Shown here: one piece after another, positions 16,306 to 24,044 of the stretch
Numbering within the stretch: the stretch's first letter is position 1
How the letters are laid out: each line of letters starts with the position of its first letter
DNA from: Sphingopyxis sp. OPL5
GTDB lineage: Bacteria; Pseudomonadota; Alphaproteobacteria; Sphingomonadales; Sphingomonadaceae
DNA: 64,000 nucleotides
Reading direction: 5' to 3'
NCBI RefSeq assembly: GCF_003797775.2
Contig: NZ_CP060725.1
Location: forward strand, 992,001 to 1,056,000
The notes under the pieces: model-generated
Databases searched by the model: none
What the model was told of the DNA's origin: nothing
Seen by the model: only the letters and a program-made list of their open reading frames with translations
Position numbers and translations under genes: made by a program

Positions 16306-17514
16306 CTAGAGCGCCCACTCGAGAGTCAGCCACAGCCGGTCGGTGTCGGTCGCGAAAGCGTCGGCGCGGTAGTGCGCATAGCGGACCGAGCCGCCGGTGC
16401 GGCCGCGCTTTGCGGTGAGCGCGAGCCCGATTTCGTCGCCATAATGTTGGTCGGCGCGGTCGCTGTCGAAATGGTGCCAGACGCCGGTGACGCCGACCGC
16501 ATCGAAGCCCGCCGTCTTTTTCCAGCCATAGCCGAGGCTCGCGTATAGATCGCGCAGGCCGTTCGGCGGCGTGGTGACGAATTTTCCCGCCCAGCCGTTG
16601 AAGCGGAAATGCGACGCGAGCGGGGTCTGGACACTGGTGAACGCCGCGCCGCCATCCGCCCCGAGTATTTCGTAACCGCCGGTGGCGCTTAACCCGCCAG
16701 CACTCACTCCCACTTCAGCGAGCCAGTAATCGGCGGCATAGTCATTCGGGTTGCGGTGCCAGTCACTCTGCCGCGCCCAGCTCGCGACATAGGTGAGTTT
16801 GACATCCTTCGCGAGCGACTGGCTGCCCACGAAGCGCAGCCCCCAGGTCTGGCTCGCCAGTCGATAGCCCTGAACCGCGACCTCGTCCTGATCCACCAGA
16901 TAAGCGAAACCGCTCACCGTACCGATGGGGGCGCCATAGCCGACGACCGCGAGAATATTGTCGCCGCCGATCGCCTGCGGGCGCGTGCCTGCACCGTTGC
17001 GCCCGTTCACCGTCCTAACGCTCCAGCTGTAGGTCAGATCGGCGCTGAGGCCCGTCGGCTTGCCGACTTGCAGACGCACCGCGTCATAGGTCTGCTCATT
17101 CTGGCGAAAGCCCGCCGAGCCGACGAAGCGCTGGTCGGCGAGTTCGATCCGCTGGCGGCCGGCGGTGAAGGCCAGCCCGTTCGCGCCGGCATAGCGAAGC
17201 TGCGCGCGATTGAGTTCGAGGTTCGGCGGGTCGGCGATCAGCGGGAAAGTCGTCTTGCCGTTGGTGCCGTCGTTATAGTCATAGGCGATCGCCAGATTGG
17301 CCTCGCCCTCGACCAGCAGCGACCAGCGTCCCTTGGTGGCTTGCACTCCGGGGCGCACGCGCAGCGTCAGCGCGTCGGCCTTTTCGGCGAGGCCGTCCTG
17401 CTCGGTCGCCTCGTAGCGCAGACGCGCGTCGATCAGCGGTTTGACCGTCACCTCTTGCGCGCACGCGGTGCCGCTGAGCAGCGCCAGCGGCGCCGCCATC
17501 CAGAGTCTCTTCAT
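16306..17514 (-). CDS. Outer-membrane beta-barrel protein, alginate-export/porin type
   Basis: 402 aa with a signal peptide (MKRLWMAAPLALLSGTACAQE). The remainder alternates amphipathic strands with turn-rich loops: VKPLIDARLRYEATEQDGLAEKADALTLRVRPGVQ, NRAQLRYAGANGLAFTAGRQRIELADQRFVG, ending DTDRLWLTLEWAL. The GRQRI...RFVG segment is characteristic of the alginate-export family of barrels found in proteobacteria lacking alginate genes. It probably forms a passive outer-membrane channel; the substrate cannot be inferred. Confidence 0.75.
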   Translation of the reverse strand: MKRLWMAAPLALLSGTACAQEVTVKPLIDARLRYEATEQDGLAEKADALTLRVRPGVQATKGRWSLLVEGEANLAIAYDYNDGTNGKTTFPLIADPPNLELNRAQLRYAGANGLAFTAGRQRIELADQRFVGSAGFRQNEQTYDAVRLQVGKPTGLSADLTYSWSVRTVNGRNGAGTRPQAIGGDNILAVVGYGAPIGTVSGFAYLVDQDEVAVQGYRLASQTWGLRFVGSQSLAKDVKLTYVASWARQSDWHRNPNDYAADYWLAEVGVSAGGLSATGGYEILGADGGAAFTSVQTPLASHFRFNGWAGKFVTTPPNGLRDLYASLGYGWKKTAGFDAVGVTGVWHHFDSDRADQHYGDEIGLALTAKRGRTGGSVRYAHYRADAFATDTDRLWLTLEWAL

Positions 17515-17532
17515 ATCGGAAGCTCCAAAAAT

Positions 17533-17570
17533 CCTCCCCGCCTTCAGCGCGGGGCCAAAGGCGGGGGAGG
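17533..17570. repeat. GC-rich hairpin between antiporter and porin genes
   Basis: CCTCCCCGCCTT (17533-17544) pairs with AAGGCGGGGGAGG (17558-17570) around a GC-rich loop, with one bulged base. It lies after the antiporter stop and just upstream of the porin start. It resembles the dispersed CCTCCC/GGGAGG repeats and could also attenuate read-through on the minus strand. Confidence 0.55.
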
Positions 17571-17583
17571 CAGGAGGGATGGG

Positions 17584-18975
17584 TCAGGCCGGCTTGGCGG
17601 CCAAAGGCGTCGCGGGCTGCGCATCGTCCGGCGCCTCGATGCCGAGCGCGCCGAGTTCGCCGGTTTCGCGCGCCTTGCGGCCGTAGACGATTTCGAACAG
17701 CGGCCCCGCCATCACGGTGGTGACGATCGCCATCAGCACCATGATCGCGAACAGGGTCGGACCGATGATGCCTTTTTGCAGGCCGATGTTGATGATGATC
17801 AGTTCCATCAGCCCGCGCGCGTTCATCAGCGCCCCGATGCCCATCGCGGTGCGATTGTCCTCACCCGCGAGCCGCGCCGCGAGCCAGCAGGCACCGAACT
17901 TCGCCGCGATCGAGACGAGCAGGATGCCGAGCGCGATCGCGAGCAGCGACAGGCTGTTCACCGTCGTCAGCTGGGTGTTGAGGCCCGAGAAGGTGAAGAA
18001 CATCGGCAGCAGGAAGACGACCGTCATCGGCTCGATCTTCTTCTTGATCTCTTCGGTGAGCAGCCCGCGCGGCATGCAGGCGCCAAGCAGGAAACCGCCG
18101 AACACCGCATGGATGCCGACCGCGTCCATGAAGAAGGCCGACATGGCGTAAAGCATCAGCACGACGGCGAGCAACGCGTGGGTGAGTTCGCCCTTCGCCT
18201 CGACCGCGCGGCCGAGCGGGACCAGCAGCTTGCGGCCGATAAAGAACATGAACAATGCGAAGCCGACCCCGCCGACGATGGCGAGCAGGGCAACACCGGG
18301 TCCGGCGCCGAAGGTCGCCAGCACGACCGCCAGCACGCACCACGACACCGCGTCGTCGAACGCCCCTGCGGTCAGCGTCAGTGTGCCCAGCGAGGTATTG
18401 GCGAGGCCGCGCTTGTTGATGATGCGCGCGAGCATCGGAAAGGCGGTGAGCGCGATGCAGGCGCCCATGAACAGGGTCGCCGGGCCTTGGCCCAGTCCCT
18501 CGGTGAACAGCCCCGGAACGCCGATCAGGAAGGGGGTGATCAACGCCGCGAACAGGAACGGCGCGGCGATGCCCGCCGCCGACACCCCGACCGCGCTTTT
18601 CGCCTTCGACTGGAAATGGTCGAGGCGCAGCGTCGTGCCGACGAGGAACATGTACAGGCCGACGCCGAATTGCGCGCCGACATAGAGCATGTTGCGCGTT
18701 TCCTTCGGGAAGAGCGCGCCCTGGATGTCGGGGAAGAAGAGGCCGAACAACGAGGGGCCGAGGATCACGCCCGCGATCATCTCACCCACCACCTGCGGCT
18801 GGCCGAAAAAGCGGTTCGCGAGCCAGCCGACGATGCGGCAGACGAGCAGGATCACCGCGATCTGCAGGAAAAAATGGATGCTGTAGTCGGAGGGCGCATA
18901 ACTCTGCGCCGCGTCCACCGCCGGTCCGTGCTTGCCCATGACATCGCCGACGGCGCGCCACAATTCCGCGAACAT
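17584..18975 (-). CDS. CPA2-type cation:proton antiporter
   Basis: 463 aa from the ATG at 18975. About 12-13 hydrophobic segments follow a short N-terminal periplasmic stretch. The family blocks are FFGQPQVVGEMIAGVILGPSLFGLFFP (about 55-80), FLVGTTLRLDHFQSKAKSAVGVSAAGI, ALTAFPMLARIINKRGLANTSLGTLTLTAGAFDDAVSWCVLA with the conserved DD pair, and MNARGLMELIIINIGL near the C terminus. It should exchange Na+ or K+ for H+ across the inner membrane. A short cytoplasmic tail replaces the RCK/TrkA domains of KefB/C relatives, so it is not a classic glutathione-gated K+ efflux system. Confidence 0.9.
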   Translation of the reverse strand: MFAELWRAVGDVMGKHGPAVDAAQSYAPSDYSIHFFLQIAVILLVCRIVGWLANRFFGQPQVVGEMIAGVILGPSLFGLFFPDIQGALFPKETRNMLYVGAQFGVGLYMFLVGTTLRLDHFQSKAKSAVGVSAAGIAAPFLFAALITPFLIGVPGLFTEGLGQGPATLFMGACIALTAFPMLARIINKRGLANTSLGTLTLTAGAFDDAVSWCVLAVVLATFGAGPGVALLAIVGGVGFALFMFFIGRKLLVPLGRAVEAKGELTHALLAVVLMLYAMSAFFMDAVGIHAVFGGFLLGACMPRGLLTEEIKKKIEPMTVVFLLPMFFTFSGLNTQLTTVNSLSLLAIALGILLVSIAAKFGACWLAARLAGEDNRTAMGIGALMNARGLMELIIINIGLQKGIIGPTLFAIMVLMAIVTTVMAGPLFEIVYGRKARETGELGALGIEAPDDAQPATPLAAKPA

Positions 18976-19188
18976 ATCTGATACCAATGACCGTCTCCCC
19001 TCTGGCGCCTGTACGGTTCGAAAACCACCGATACGCTCCATTCCCATCATCAGGAGACATGAATGCGGCACGGGCGCAAGATCGGCGCAATGATTGGGCG
19101 CGCCCTGTCTGGTCGATTTCCGGGCAAAGGATCATTTCTGTTGCGGGCCGGTAACAGTGTAGTAACATACCTACATGTGAACGATCCC

Positions 19189-19200
19189 GGTAGCGCTACC
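19189..19200. promoter_or_regulatory. Perfect palindrome upstream of the toxin-antitoxin pair
   Basis: GGTAGCGCTACC is a perfect 12-bp palindrome lying 24 bp before the antitoxin ATG, within the expected promoter region. It may be the autoregulatory operator of the antitoxin/toxin complex. Its form, with a central CpG, is also that of LacI-family operators used for sugar regulons in sphingomonads and Caulobacter, which is an equally good reading. Confidence 0.5.
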
Positions 19201-19223
19201 AGACATATGAGGAAAATGGCGAA

Positions 19224-19469
19224 ATGAAGCGGGTCACCAGCCGCGAATTCAACCAGGACGTGAGTCGCGCGAAGCGATTCGCGGCGATCGAGCCGGTGTT
19301 CGTCACCGATCGCGGCCGCCCCACCCATGTCCTGATCAGCATCGATGCCTGGCGGCAATTGAGCGGCGAGCGCGAGACGATCGTGCAGCTGCTCGCCGCG
19401 CCGCCGGGGGAGGTCGCGCTCGATCGCACGCCCTTGCGCAAAGCGCTCGCCAGCCGGGGGCGCGGCTGA
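19224..19469 (+). CDS. Phd/YefM-type antitoxin
   Basis: 81 aa. MKRVTSREFNQDVSRAKRFAAIEPVFVTDRGRPTHVLISIDAWRQL is the DNA-binding N-terminal domain of the Phd/YefM family. The C terminus (about 50-81) is the flexible toxin-binding tail. It overlaps the toxin start by one base (TGATG). It is expected to neutralise the PIN toxin and repress the operon. Confidence 0.9.
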   Translation: MKRVTSREFNQDVSRAKRFAAIEPVFVTDRGRPTHVLISIDAWRQLSGERETIVQLLAAPPGEVALDRTPLRKALASRGRG

Positions 19470-19963
19470 TGTTTCTGCTCGATGCCGAGGTCGCGCTCGA
19501 CCTGCGCCATGCCGGCATCGCCGGCGAAAGCGCGGCGCTCGCGGCGTGGGCGCAGCGGACATCGCGCCATGCGATATTCCTGTCGGCGCTGACGCTGGTC
19601 GAACTCGACAATGCCGCCGCGCTGGCGGCCAGACAAAGCAAGGCGGTGGGCGCCGCGTGGCGAAGCTGGATCGACGACCAGTTGCTGCCGGCGTTCGAGG
19701 AGCGCATCATCGCGGTCGACCTGGCCGTCGTTCGCCGCCGCGCCGCGCTGGCGCTCGATCAGGATCGCGACGCGCTGCTCGCGGCGACCGCGCTCGAACA
19801 TGGGCTGGCGCTCGTTACCTATAACCCCGCATCATTCCGCACCGCGCGGCTCAAGCTGATCGACCCCCGCCGCGCGGCGCCCGATGCCGGCGAAGCGACC
19901 GACTGGCGCGAAGCGACGCGCGAGCGGGCGCCCTGGCTTCGGAACCTGTTTATTCGCGGCTAG
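19469..19963 (+). CDS. PIN-domain toxin, VapC-like
   Basis: 164-aa PIN-domain ribonuclease. The acidic residues expected at the active site are visible: LLDAEV (Asp5), LTLVELDNAA (Glu near 46) and DQDRDALLAATALEHGLALVTYN (two Asp near 110). The tail (RRAAPDAGEATDWREATRERAPWLRNLF) is longer than in typical 130-aa VapC. Toxins of this class cleave RNA and arrest growth when the antitoxin is degraded. It is the partner of the antitoxin immediately upstream. Confidence 0.88.
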   Translation: MFLLDAEVALDLRHAGIAGESAALAAWAQRTSRHAIFLSALTLVELDNAAALAARQSKAVGAAWRSWIDDQLLPAFEERIIAVDLAVVRRRAALALDQDRDALLAATALEHGLALVTYNPASFRTARLKLIDPRRAAPDAGEATDWREATRERAPWLRNLFIRG

Positions 19964-19979
19964 CGGGCGGTTCGCCGGC

Positions 19980-20077
19980 CGTCATTGCGAGGAGCCGGAG
20001 GCGACGCGGCAATCTCCAGCTATCGGCCTTGCGCAAGACTGATGGCTGGGGATTGCTTCGCTTCGCTCGCAATGACG
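19980..20077. repeat. Dispersed intergenic inverted repeat, family A copy 2
   Basis: A 98-bp element starting CGTCATTGCGAGGAGCCGGA and ending TTCGCTCGCAATGACG. It is the same length as the copy at 6265-6362 but inverted. It fills the gap between the convergent PIN toxin and P450 genes, where its long hairpin could serve as a bidirectional terminator. Confidence 0.87.
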
Positions 20078-20081
20078 GGAA

Positions 20082-21476
20082 TCAGGCGAGCTTCTCGAAC
20101 GTCACCAGCAAGCCGTCCTTGGGACGCGGGATCGGCCACATATACCAGTCGGGGTCATAACCCTCGGCGACGCTGATGCGGTGCGTCGTGATCACATGGT
20201 GGAAAAAGATCTTCGCCTGCATGTAAGCGAAGTGCAGCCCCAGGCACATATGCGCGCCGCCGCCGAAGGGCACCCACGCATATTTGTGCCGCCCCTTCGC
20301 CCCCTCGGGCGAGAAGCGCATCGGGTCGAAGGTCTCGGGCTCGGGCCAATATTCGGGCATCATGTGCGTGTAGCCGGGATTGACCCCGACGCTGGTGCCC
20401 GCAGGGATGGTGTAGCCGCCGAATTCGAAATCGCGCAGGGCGCGGCGCGGGATGCTCGGCACCGGCGGGATCATCCGCAACGCTTCCTTGAACGCCCATT
20501 CGGTGAGTTCGAGCTCGTTCAGCGCATTATGTCCGACCCCCTCGCCCGCCGGCGCGACGCGCAGCATTTCCTCGCGGAGTCGGTCCTGCCATTCAGGGTT
20601 CTTGGCGAGCAGCCAGACCATCGAACTGATCGAACTGGTGATCGTGTCGTGCGCCGCCATCATCAGGAAATTCATATGGTCGACGATCGCCTCGACGCTC
20701 AGATAATCGCCATTCTCGTCGCGCGCCTGACAGATTTGCGTGAACATGTCCTCGCCGTCCGAGGTGCGGCGTTCGGGGACCATCCGGCTGAAATAATCGA
20801 CCAGATATTTGCGCCCCGCGACACCGCGCCCCATCGCGGTGAAGGGCAGCGGGCGGCGGACGATGCCGATCGACGCCTGCACCATGTCGACGAAGCTTTT
20901 GTTGATCTTCTCCGCCTCGGGACCCCAGGGGATACCGAGGAAGCTGGTCGCGGCAAGGTCGAGCGTCAGCTGCTTGATCGCGGGATAGAATTTGAACGTC
21001 TGCCCGCTCCACGACGCGACGCGCACCTTGATCCCGGCATTGAGGCTGTCGGCGTAGAGCCGCATCGGTTCGGGCTTGAACGCGACCGACAAGGTCTTGC
21101 GGTCGGCGCGATGCTTTTCGAAATCCATCAGCATCAGCCCGCGCGGGAAAAGCAGGTTGAGCACCGGCCCCCAGCCCTGCTCGGACGAGAAATTCTTGTC
21201 GCGGTCGAACATCGCCAGCTCGTTCGCCTCGGGCCCGTGGATCGCGACGCTGCGCCCGCCGAAGCTTTTGGTGCGATAGACCTTGCCATATTTGGCGACC
21301 ATGCGGCGCGAAAAGCCCTGCGGGTCCTTGAGCTGGTCGAGCGTCGTGCCGAGCAAAGGCAGGCCATCCTCGCCCGGGATATGATCGAGCAGGCTTTCGT
21401 CGTTGCGCGGCAGCCAGTGCTGCGTGTCGGAACCAAAGCGCGCTTCGGACCATGTGATTTTGGCGGGGGCGTTCAT
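20082..21476 (-). CDS. Cytochrome P450
   Basis: 464-aa soluble bacterial P450. The I-helix MMAAHDTITSSISSMVWLLAKNPEWQDRLREEM, the ExxR motif in AFKEALRMIPPVPSIPRRALRDFEFGGYTIPAG, and the heme loop FGGGAHMCLG with Cys411 are all intact. The sequence style (membrane-anchor-free, ALRMIPPVP, TIPAGT) is nearest to CYP120/CYP51-like bacterial P450s, but the substrate is unknown. No ferredoxin or reductase gene is adjacent; the ferredoxin at 60691 is 39 kb away and more likely serves the oxygenase next to it. Confidence 0.93.
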   Translation of the reverse strand: MNAPAKITWSEARFGSDTQHWLPRNDESLLDHIPGEDGLPLLGTTLDQLKDPQGFSRRMVAKYGKVYRTKSFGGRSVAIHGPEANELAMFDRDKNFSSEQGWGPVLNLLFPRGLMLMDFEKHRADRKTLSVAFKPEPMRLYADSLNAGIKVRVASWSGQTFKFYPAIKQLTLDLAATSFLGIPWGPEAEKINKSFVDMVQASIGIVRRPLPFTAMGRGVAGRKYLVDYFSRMVPERRTSDGEDMFTQICQARDENGDYLSVEAIVDHMNFLMMAAHDTITSSISSMVWLLAKNPEWQDRLREEMLRVAPAGEGVGHNALNELELTEWAFKEALRMIPPVPSIPRRALRDFEFGGYTIPAGTSVGVNPGYTHMMPEYWPEPETFDPMRFSPEGAKGRHKYAWVPFGGGAHMCLGLHFAYMQAKIFFHHVITTHRISVAEGYDPDWYMWPIPRPKDGLLVTFEKLA

Positions 21477-21652
21477 CGTGGGAGATCCTCGTCAAAGGGC
21501 TGTCGTCCTTTGGGTATCGCACTACTGACATTGATGCAAGTAACGTCCTGTCGCCGCTGCGACTCTATTCACCGCAAATTCAACTCGACTCACGCAAATT
21601 GGCGGCCATGATGGTCGGACTGCCCCGGCAGTCCGCAACCAAGGACAAGAGC

Positions 21653-22660
21653 ATGGCCAACTTCCTTCGCCGCCCCCTCGGGATCGCGCTCGGCGCGCTG
21701 GCGACGACCAGCCTCGGCGGCTGCTATTACGGCGACGTCAATGGCTATGGGTCGAGCTACGCCGGCAACGACTGCGTCGCGCAATATGGCAACGATTATT
21801 ACGACGCCGATCCTTATGCCTATGACGACGGCTATGGTTATGACTGCTACGACGGCGGCGATTATGGCGCGGGCTTCGTCAACATCGGCTTCGGCGGCGG
21901 CTGGTACGACAATTATTATTACCCCGGTTCGGGCCTGTGGCTCTTCGACAGCTACAACAACCGCTATCCGCTGCGCGGCCAGTATCTGAACTATTGGGGG
22001 GGACGCCGCGCCTGGTGGAAACATCATGGCGGACGCGGGGACGGCCATTGGAACGGCAACCGTCCGGGCCGCGGCGACGGACCGCGCGGCGATGGCAGGC
22101 CCGGTGGCCGCCCCGGCGGCTGGGACGGGCGCGATCGCGACAATGATGGACCGCGGGGCACCCGCCCGCTGCGCCCCGGAACGGGCGCCGGCAATCCGCC
22201 GACGACCACGAACCCGATCGATCCCGGGCGCGGCAACGGTCGTCCCGGCGGCTGGGGTGGCCCAGGCCGCGGCGACAATGACGGACCGCGCGGCACACGC
22301 CCGCCGCGGCCCGGCGCCGGCAACGGCAATCCGGCTCCGCCGACGGGGACGGTGCCGATCCGCCCCGGCCGCCCCGATCGCGGGGTCGGCAACACACGCC
22401 CGTCGCGACCCGACGGCAATAACGGCGGCGGTCGCCCGCGCCAGCAATGGCAGGGAAATCCCGGCGGCAATACCGGCGGCAACGGATCGATGGGCATGCC
22501 GCCGCGTTCCGGTGGCGGCGCAGGGACCGCCCCGCGCCCGGCGCCGTCGCAGGCCGCCCCGCCCGTCCGGTCGGCACCACCCGCTGCGAGCGCGCCGCGC
22601 CCGTCGCCGTCGACGCGGGTGAGCCCCGCCGACCGACCGAACCGCGTCCGCGAGGACTGA
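21653..22660 (+). CDS. Gly/Arg/Pro-rich lipoprotein
   Basis: 335 aa from the ATG at 21653. A lipobox (TTSLGGC) places the lipidated Cys near residue 24. The first 120 mature residues are rich in Tyr, Asp and Gly (YGNDYYDADPYAYDDG, GFGGGWYDNYYYPG). The rest is a low-complexity Gly/Pro/Arg domain with two roughly 55-residue imperfect repeats, each starting NDGPRGTRP and containing a PIxPGR element. Such basic tails suggest binding to a polyanion or surface polymer. I do not recognise a catalytic domain. It is convergent with the symporter gene that ends 8 bp away. Confidence 0.72.
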   Translation: MANFLRRPLGIALGALATTSLGGCYYGDVNGYGSSYAGNDCVAQYGNDYYDADPYAYDDGYGYDCYDGGDYGAGFVNIGFGGGWYDNYYYPGSGLWLFDSYNNRYPLRGQYLNYWGGRRAWWKHHGGRGDGHWNGNRPGRGDGPRGDGRPGGRPGGWDGRDRDNDGPRGTRPLRPGTGAGNPPTTTNPIDPGRGNGRPGGWGGPGRGDNDGPRGTRPPRPGAGNGNPAPPTGTVPIRPGRPDRGVGNTRPSRPDGNNGGGRPRQQWQGNPGGNTGGNGSMGMPPRSGGGAGTAPRPAPSQAAPPVRSAPPAASAPRPSPSTRVSPADRPNRVRED

Positions 22661-22667
22661 ACCGACG

Positions 22668-23993
22668 TCAGCCGGCGGCGCGCGGCGCCGCCGGCGTGGC
22701 CGCGACACCCTTTGACACCACCGTCGCGGCAACGAGGTCGCCGACGACGTTGAGCGTCGTGCGGCACATGTCGAGGAAGCGGTCGACGCCCAATATCAGC
22801 CCGATCCCCTCGGGCGGCACCCCGACCGAGGCGAGGATCAGCGCGATCACCGGCAGCGATCCCGCCGGCACGCCCGCGGTGCCGATCCCGCCAAGAATGC
22901 ACACGAGCATCACGAAAATCTGTTGCTGCAGCGTCAGGTCGACACCGAAGAATTGCGCGAGGAAGATCACCGTCACGCCCTCGAACATCGCGGTGCCGTT
23001 CTGGTTCGCGGTCGCTCCGATCGTCAACACGAAGCGCGCGACGCGGTCGGGCAGGCGCAACCGATCGTGCGCGACACGCAGCGCCGTCGGCAAGGTCGCG
23101 TTCGACGAGGCGGTCGCGAAGGCCATCATCGAGGCCTCCTGCGTTTCGCGGAAAAAGGCGACCGGAGATTTTCCGGCGAAGATTTTCAGGATGATCGGGA
23201 AAACGACGAGCATCTGGATCGACAGCGCGAGCAGCACGACGCCGACAAAGGCCGACAGGCGAATGAGGAGGTCGAACCCGAACTGCGCCCCCAGATTGAA
23301 CATGAAACAAAAGATCGCGATCGGCGCGAGCTGGATGACGAGGCCGATCAGCTTCATCGCGACTTCGAACACCCCCTCGACGACCGTCTTGAGTTGCCGG
23401 GTCTGTGGCGATTGCACCAGCATCAGCCCGATGCCGAAAAAGAGCGCGAAGAACATGACCGCGATCACGTCATTCTCGGTCATCGCGAGGAAGACGTTGC
23501 TGGGGACGATGGCGACGATCGCGTCTGCCCCGGTCTTCGCCTCATGGCTACTTTGAACGATGCTGCCCGCGCGATCGGCGCCCTCGGCGATCAGCGACCG
23601 GGCCAGTTCCGGATCGACGCCCCCGCCGGGCTGTAGCAGGTTGACGACGAGCAGACTGATCGCGACGGCGATCGACGACACGATGACGGTGTAGACGAGC
23701 GTTCGCAGTCCGACCGTCCTGAGTGCCCGCATTTCGCCCATTTCGGCGACGCCGACGATCAGCGCGGACACCAGCAGCGGGATGACGAGCATGAAGAGAA
23801 GGCGCAGGAATATCTCGCCAAATTTGCCCAGATAATAGGTCGCGGTATCGACCCACGCCGCGTCGGACGTGCCATAATGCGCCGCGAGGCCGAAGAGCAG
23901 GCCAGCGACGAAGCCGATCAGCATCCGCCATTGCAGTCGGCGGGCGCGCAGACCCTCGCGCTCCGCCTCGTCCATCGCTGCTTCGCCGGCCAT
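22668..23993 (-). CDS. Dicarboxylate/amino acid:cation symporter (SLC1/DAACS), copy 1
   Basis: 441 aa, 8 membrane segments plus two re-entrant hairpins as in GltPh. Hairpin 1 carries ATASSNATLPTALR, segment 7 NQNGTAMFEG (the NMDGT equivalent) and hairpin 2 GIGTAGVPAGSLPVIALIL; segment 8 carries DRFLDMCRTTLNVVGD, where the Asp/Arg/Asn contact substrate. Expected role: sodium- or proton-coupled uptake of glutamate, aspartate or C4-dicarboxylates. A good AGGAG ribosome-binding site precedes the ATG. It lies directly downstream of a paralogue on the same strand. Confidence 0.92.
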   Translation of the reverse strand: MAGEAAMDEAEREGLRARRLQWRMLIGFVAGLLFGLAAHYGTSDAAWVDTATYYLGKFGEIFLRLLFMLVIPLLVSALIVGVAEMGEMRALRTVGLRTLVYTVIVSSIAVAISLLVVNLLQPGGGVDPELARSLIAEGADRAGSIVQSSHEAKTGADAIVAIVPSNVFLAMTENDVIAVMFFALFFGIGLMLVQSPQTRQLKTVVEGVFEVAMKLIGLVIQLAPIAIFCFMFNLGAQFGFDLLIRLSAFVGVVLLALSIQMLVVFPIILKIFAGKSPVAFFRETQEASMMAFATASSNATLPTALRVAHDRLRLPDRVARFVLTIGATANQNGTAMFEGVTVIFLAQFFGVDLTLQQQIFVMLVCILGGIGTAGVPAGSLPVIALILASVGVPPEGIGLILGVDRFLDMCRTTLNVVGDLVAATVVSKGVAATPAAPRAAG

Positions 23994-24044
23994 GTTCAGC
24001 TCCTTGCTCGCCCCCGTGGGACGGCCAGAAACTGCGCCTACACG

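Noticed and set aside
16756..18981. A 741-codon plus-strand frame across the porin and antiporter genes
   Set aside because: Antisense to two clear minus-strand genes; rich in Arg, Gln, Asp and His without motifs.
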